Assembly (NCBI GenBank): GCA_019309115.1
Contig: JAFDGW010000030.1
Coordinates: 1-38,333, forward strand
DNA: 38,333 nt
Direction of reading: 5' to 3'
DNA from: Deltaproteobacteria bacterium
Lineage (GTDB): Bacteria > Desulfobacterota > Syntrophobacteria > Syntrophobacterales > Thermodesulforhabdaceae
Shown here in pieces: positions 36,589 to 38,333 of the stretch (position 1 is its first letter; the number at the start of each line of letters is the position of its first letter). The notes beneath the pieces are model-generated. The model searched no databases. It was not told the origin of the DNA and worked only from the letters and a program-made list of their open reading frames with translations. Both the position numbers and the translations under genes were made by a program.

Positions 36589-36843
36589 ATGTATAAAATC
36601 ACTTTTAGCAAACAGGCTGACAAAACTCTTCGAAAAATGCCTCGAAATTTAGCCTTAAAAATTGCTAAAAAAATAAAAGAATTAGCTAACCATCCAGAAA
36701 AAATGTCAAATATTAAGAAATTAACCAATCATCCTGGATACAGGATGCGAGTGGGAGATTGGCGTATAGTTTATCTGGTTAATGATAATGAAAAAAATAT
36801 TCACATTATAAAAATAAAGACGAGAGGTGGAGTATATAAATGA
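36589..36843 (+). CDS. RelE/ParE-superfamily toxin
   Basis: 84 residues. MYKITFSKQADKTLRKMPRNL opens the family fold, followed by two helices and GYRMRVGDWRIVYLVND, then a strand IHIIKIKTRGGVYK. These are the RelE signature parts; the R-x-R-x-G-x-[WY]-R-[IV]-x-Y stretch is diagnostic. RelE-like toxins cleave mRNA at the ribosome and ParE-like ones poison gyrase; the sequence alone does not decide. It is followed by, and overlaps by four bases, an HTH antitoxin. AT-rich composition. Confidence 0.9.
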   Translation: MYKITFSKQADKTLRKMPRNLALKIAKKIKELANHPEKMSNIKKLTNHPGYRMRVGDWRIVYLVNDNEKNIHIIKIKTRGGVYK

Positions 36844-37211
36844 ATGTTCAATTTATTGAAAAAAATGGTAAGCCTGAATGGGCAGTAATTCCTTATAAAG
36901 AATATATAAAAATTCAAGAATTAATGGATGATATTGAAGACAGAAAGGATATCGAGAAATATGTCCAAGCAATAGAGAACGGGGAAGAGCAGAACATTCC
37001 TGGTGAAGTGACCTTTGCTATTTTAGAGGGGATTCATCCCATTCGGGCATGGCGTGAATACAAACAGATTACGGTTAGAGAGCTTGCAAAACGAGCAGGT
37101 ATTACGTCTTCATATCTTTCTCAGATAGAAACTGGGAAAAGAAATCCCACAATAGATACATTAAAATCAATAGCAGAGGCCTTGGGGATAGATGTTGAAA
37201 TATTAATTTGA
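36840..37211 (+). CDS. XRE-family antitoxin of the RelE-like toxin
   Basis: 123 residues. The N-terminal 70 contain WAVIPYKEYIKIQELMDDIEDRKDIEKY, similar to the antitoxin part that binds toxin. The C-terminal 55 hold a Cro/CI-type helix-turn-helix: TVRELAKRAGITSSYLSQIETGKRNPTIDTLKSIAEALGI. The gene overlaps the toxin stop (ATGA). Toxin-first order with an XRE antitoxin is found in HigBA-like and RelE/XRE systems. It probably represses its own operon and neutralises the toxin. Its stop is only two bases before the start of the right IS66 copy. Confidence 0.9.
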   Translation: MNVQFIEKNGKPEWAVIPYKEYIKIQELMDDIEDRKDIEKYVQAIENGEEQNIPGEVTFAILEGIHPIRAWREYKQITVRELAKRAGITSSYLSQIETGKRNPTIDTLKSIAEALGIDVEILI

Positions 37212-37213
37212 AG

Positions 37214-38141
37214 GTAAGAGATCACAGGGTAACGATAGTGTCATTGCAGATTTTTGTATACAGTGAGCGGATATTATGATAGGTGAGAGTGGTCTGAGAG
37301 GAGAAGATAGTTGAAGCGACAGAAAGCACCCACCGTTGATATTTCATCAAGCGCAGAAGCTTTGGGATTGCCTTTTTCGGAGGAAGACCGGAAGGCAACG
37401 CCCACAGTGGTTCGGCATTTTATCATTGAGGATGAAAAGACGATAGCCAAGCTTTCGGAACGTGTTGAAAAGCTTGAAAGACGGATTGAAGAACTTTTAA
37501 ACCGCGATTCTTCCAATTCAGACCAGCCTCCTTCGTCGGATGGTCCTTATCGTAAGCCAGGGGCGAGCAAGGAGAAGGGAAAGAAGCCGCAAAGGAAGAA
37601 AGGCCATCCTGGAGCAAAGCAACAGTTATTGGAACCCACCGAAGAGCATCATATTTATCCGGAACAGTGCAAGTGTGGTTGTTGTGAGTTTGAAGGTATT
37701 CAACGTTATTATACACATCAACATATTGAGCTTCCTGCAATTCCCCTAGAAGTGTCACATTTTCATTTTTTCAGAGGCAAGTGTTGTTCGTGCGGCAGTG
37801 AGGAAAAGGGTTATGTTCCTTCGGAATACCAGGTGGGATATGGTCCCCGGCTTTCTGCACTTATAATTGAGCCTTGCGGGGATAGCGGGAAATAGCCGCA
37901 GGATGGTTCAGGGTTTTTACCATTCGGTGCTTGGATTGCCTATCAGTCTTGGGGCAATCCAAAAAGTAATCGACCGTGCTTCTGAAGCTACTTTGCCTCA
38001 TTATGAAGCGATCCGAGACAAGGCTCGATCATCGAAGGTGAATCATATAGACGAGACTCCGTGGTATGACTCCGGCGGTTTACACTGGCTGTGGGTTATG
38101 GTCAGTCCTGTGATAGCTTTTTTTATGGTTCATGGAAAGCG
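37214..38141 (+). mobile_element. Degenerate IS66-family element, right copy, truncated
   Basis: It begins with GTAAGAGATCACAGGGTAA, aligned to the left end of the left copy, and stays closely similar through the same start codon region. It retains the N-terminal TnpC segment that the left copy lost, but homology stops at 38141 (CATGGAAAGCG), after which unrelated sequence begins. The right terminal repeat is therefore missing from the window. Same orientation as the left copy. Confidence 0.82.
37311..38141 (+). pseudogene. IS66 TnpC transposase, frameshifted and 3'-truncated
   Basis: The TTG at 37311 has GAGAGGAGAAG upstream. The N-terminus has a coiled-coil helix (KLSERVEKLERRIEELLNRDSSNSDQPPSSDG), a basic linker, and zinc-ribbon pairs CKCGCC and CCSCGS, all typical of IS66 TnpC. 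An extra C near 37872 shifts the frame: the first frame ends as CGDSGK, while the other continues LAGIAGNSRRMVQGFYHSVLGLPISLG to HIDETPWYDSGGLHWLWVMVSPVIAFFMVHGKR. The C-terminal third is missing. It cannot be active. Confidence 0.85.
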
Positions 38142-38333
38142 TGTAATGACCCCTATAAATCAAGACCAAAATTTGCGTTATTTAAAACACCCTATCCTTC
38201 CCCTGTCTATCTGTAGCAGGAACAAAGCGTTGTGATCTTTTGGCCTTCGCTCCAGACCTTGACAACCGGCTCTGGGCCTGATGGCCGGAAGGCGGTTTTG
38301 GCGGTTGCACTGGGGAAAAAGCGTCGGGTGCTG
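38142..38333. other. Unassigned sequence right of the truncated IS66 copy
   Basis: About 190 bases beginning TGTAATGACCCC. Several frames are open to the window edge, but no product is recognisable. The abrupt junction suggests another insertion (possibly an element with TG ends) or a deletion; neither can be tested within the window. Confidence 0.3.

Overview
The window looks like a chromosomal segment of an anaerobic, probably sulfate-reducing or syntrophic Desulfobacterota (old Deltaproteobacteria; Syntrophobacterales-like). This is inferred from gene content: PerR plus rubrerythrin, guaB-guaA-UPF0280-HIT-LapA, and HDOD and HD signalling proteins. No rRNA or phylogenetic marker here settles the taxon.

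Layout. (1) 1-199: right end of an IS200/IS605-type element, with the tnpB 3' end and a terminal hairpin that would be the omega-RNA scaffold. (2) 328-1416: aroB. (3) 1690-2687, minus strand: perR-rbr peroxide-defence operon. (4) 2748-7751: a tightly overlapped plus-strand run of an ABC exporter with an unusually expanded nucleotide-binding domain, a cyclic-nucleotide-binding-fold protein, a small unknown protein, an HD-domain protein and a P1-family peptidase. (5) 7741-9167, minus strand: a SprA-related putative metalloprotease and a YciO/Sua5-family protein. (6) 9396-15331: Ppx/GppA-like, guaB, guaA, UPF0280, HIT, LapA-like and a small unknown protein, closed by a clear intrinsic terminator. 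(7) 15428-20924: MFS permease, HDOD protein, ABC-2 ATPase and permease, PEBP-like secreted protein, NUDIX hydrolase (minus) and endonuclease IV. (8) 21126-21201: tRNA-Asn.

Right after the tRNA an accessory island begins. It is bracketed by two decayed copies of one IS66-family (TnpC-only, ISBst12-like) element, at 21244-22151 and 37214-38141. Between them lie a GC-rich three-gene operon (SNF2 helicase; Eco57I-type adenine methylase; giant DEAD/DEAH helicase with DUF1998-like cysteine clusters and a C-terminal nuclease-like domain), then an AT-rich segment. That segment holds a protein with a HEPN-like RX4H motif, an attC-like palindrome placed at its stop codon, and a RelE/XRE toxin-antitoxin pair. 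A degenerate REP-associated tyrosine transposase with a perfect REP-type palindrome separates the methylase from the giant helicase.

How they may work together. The three large island genes resemble class 1 DISARM (DrmD + DrmMI), but DrmA/DrmB appear replaced by one MrfA/DruE-like fusion carrying its own nuclease-like tail, and no DrmC phospholipase-D gene is present. This is my best candidate for an under-described defence system. The second candidate is the ABC exporter/cNMP/HD operon, whose NBD insertion seems built from repeats of a normal NBD segment.
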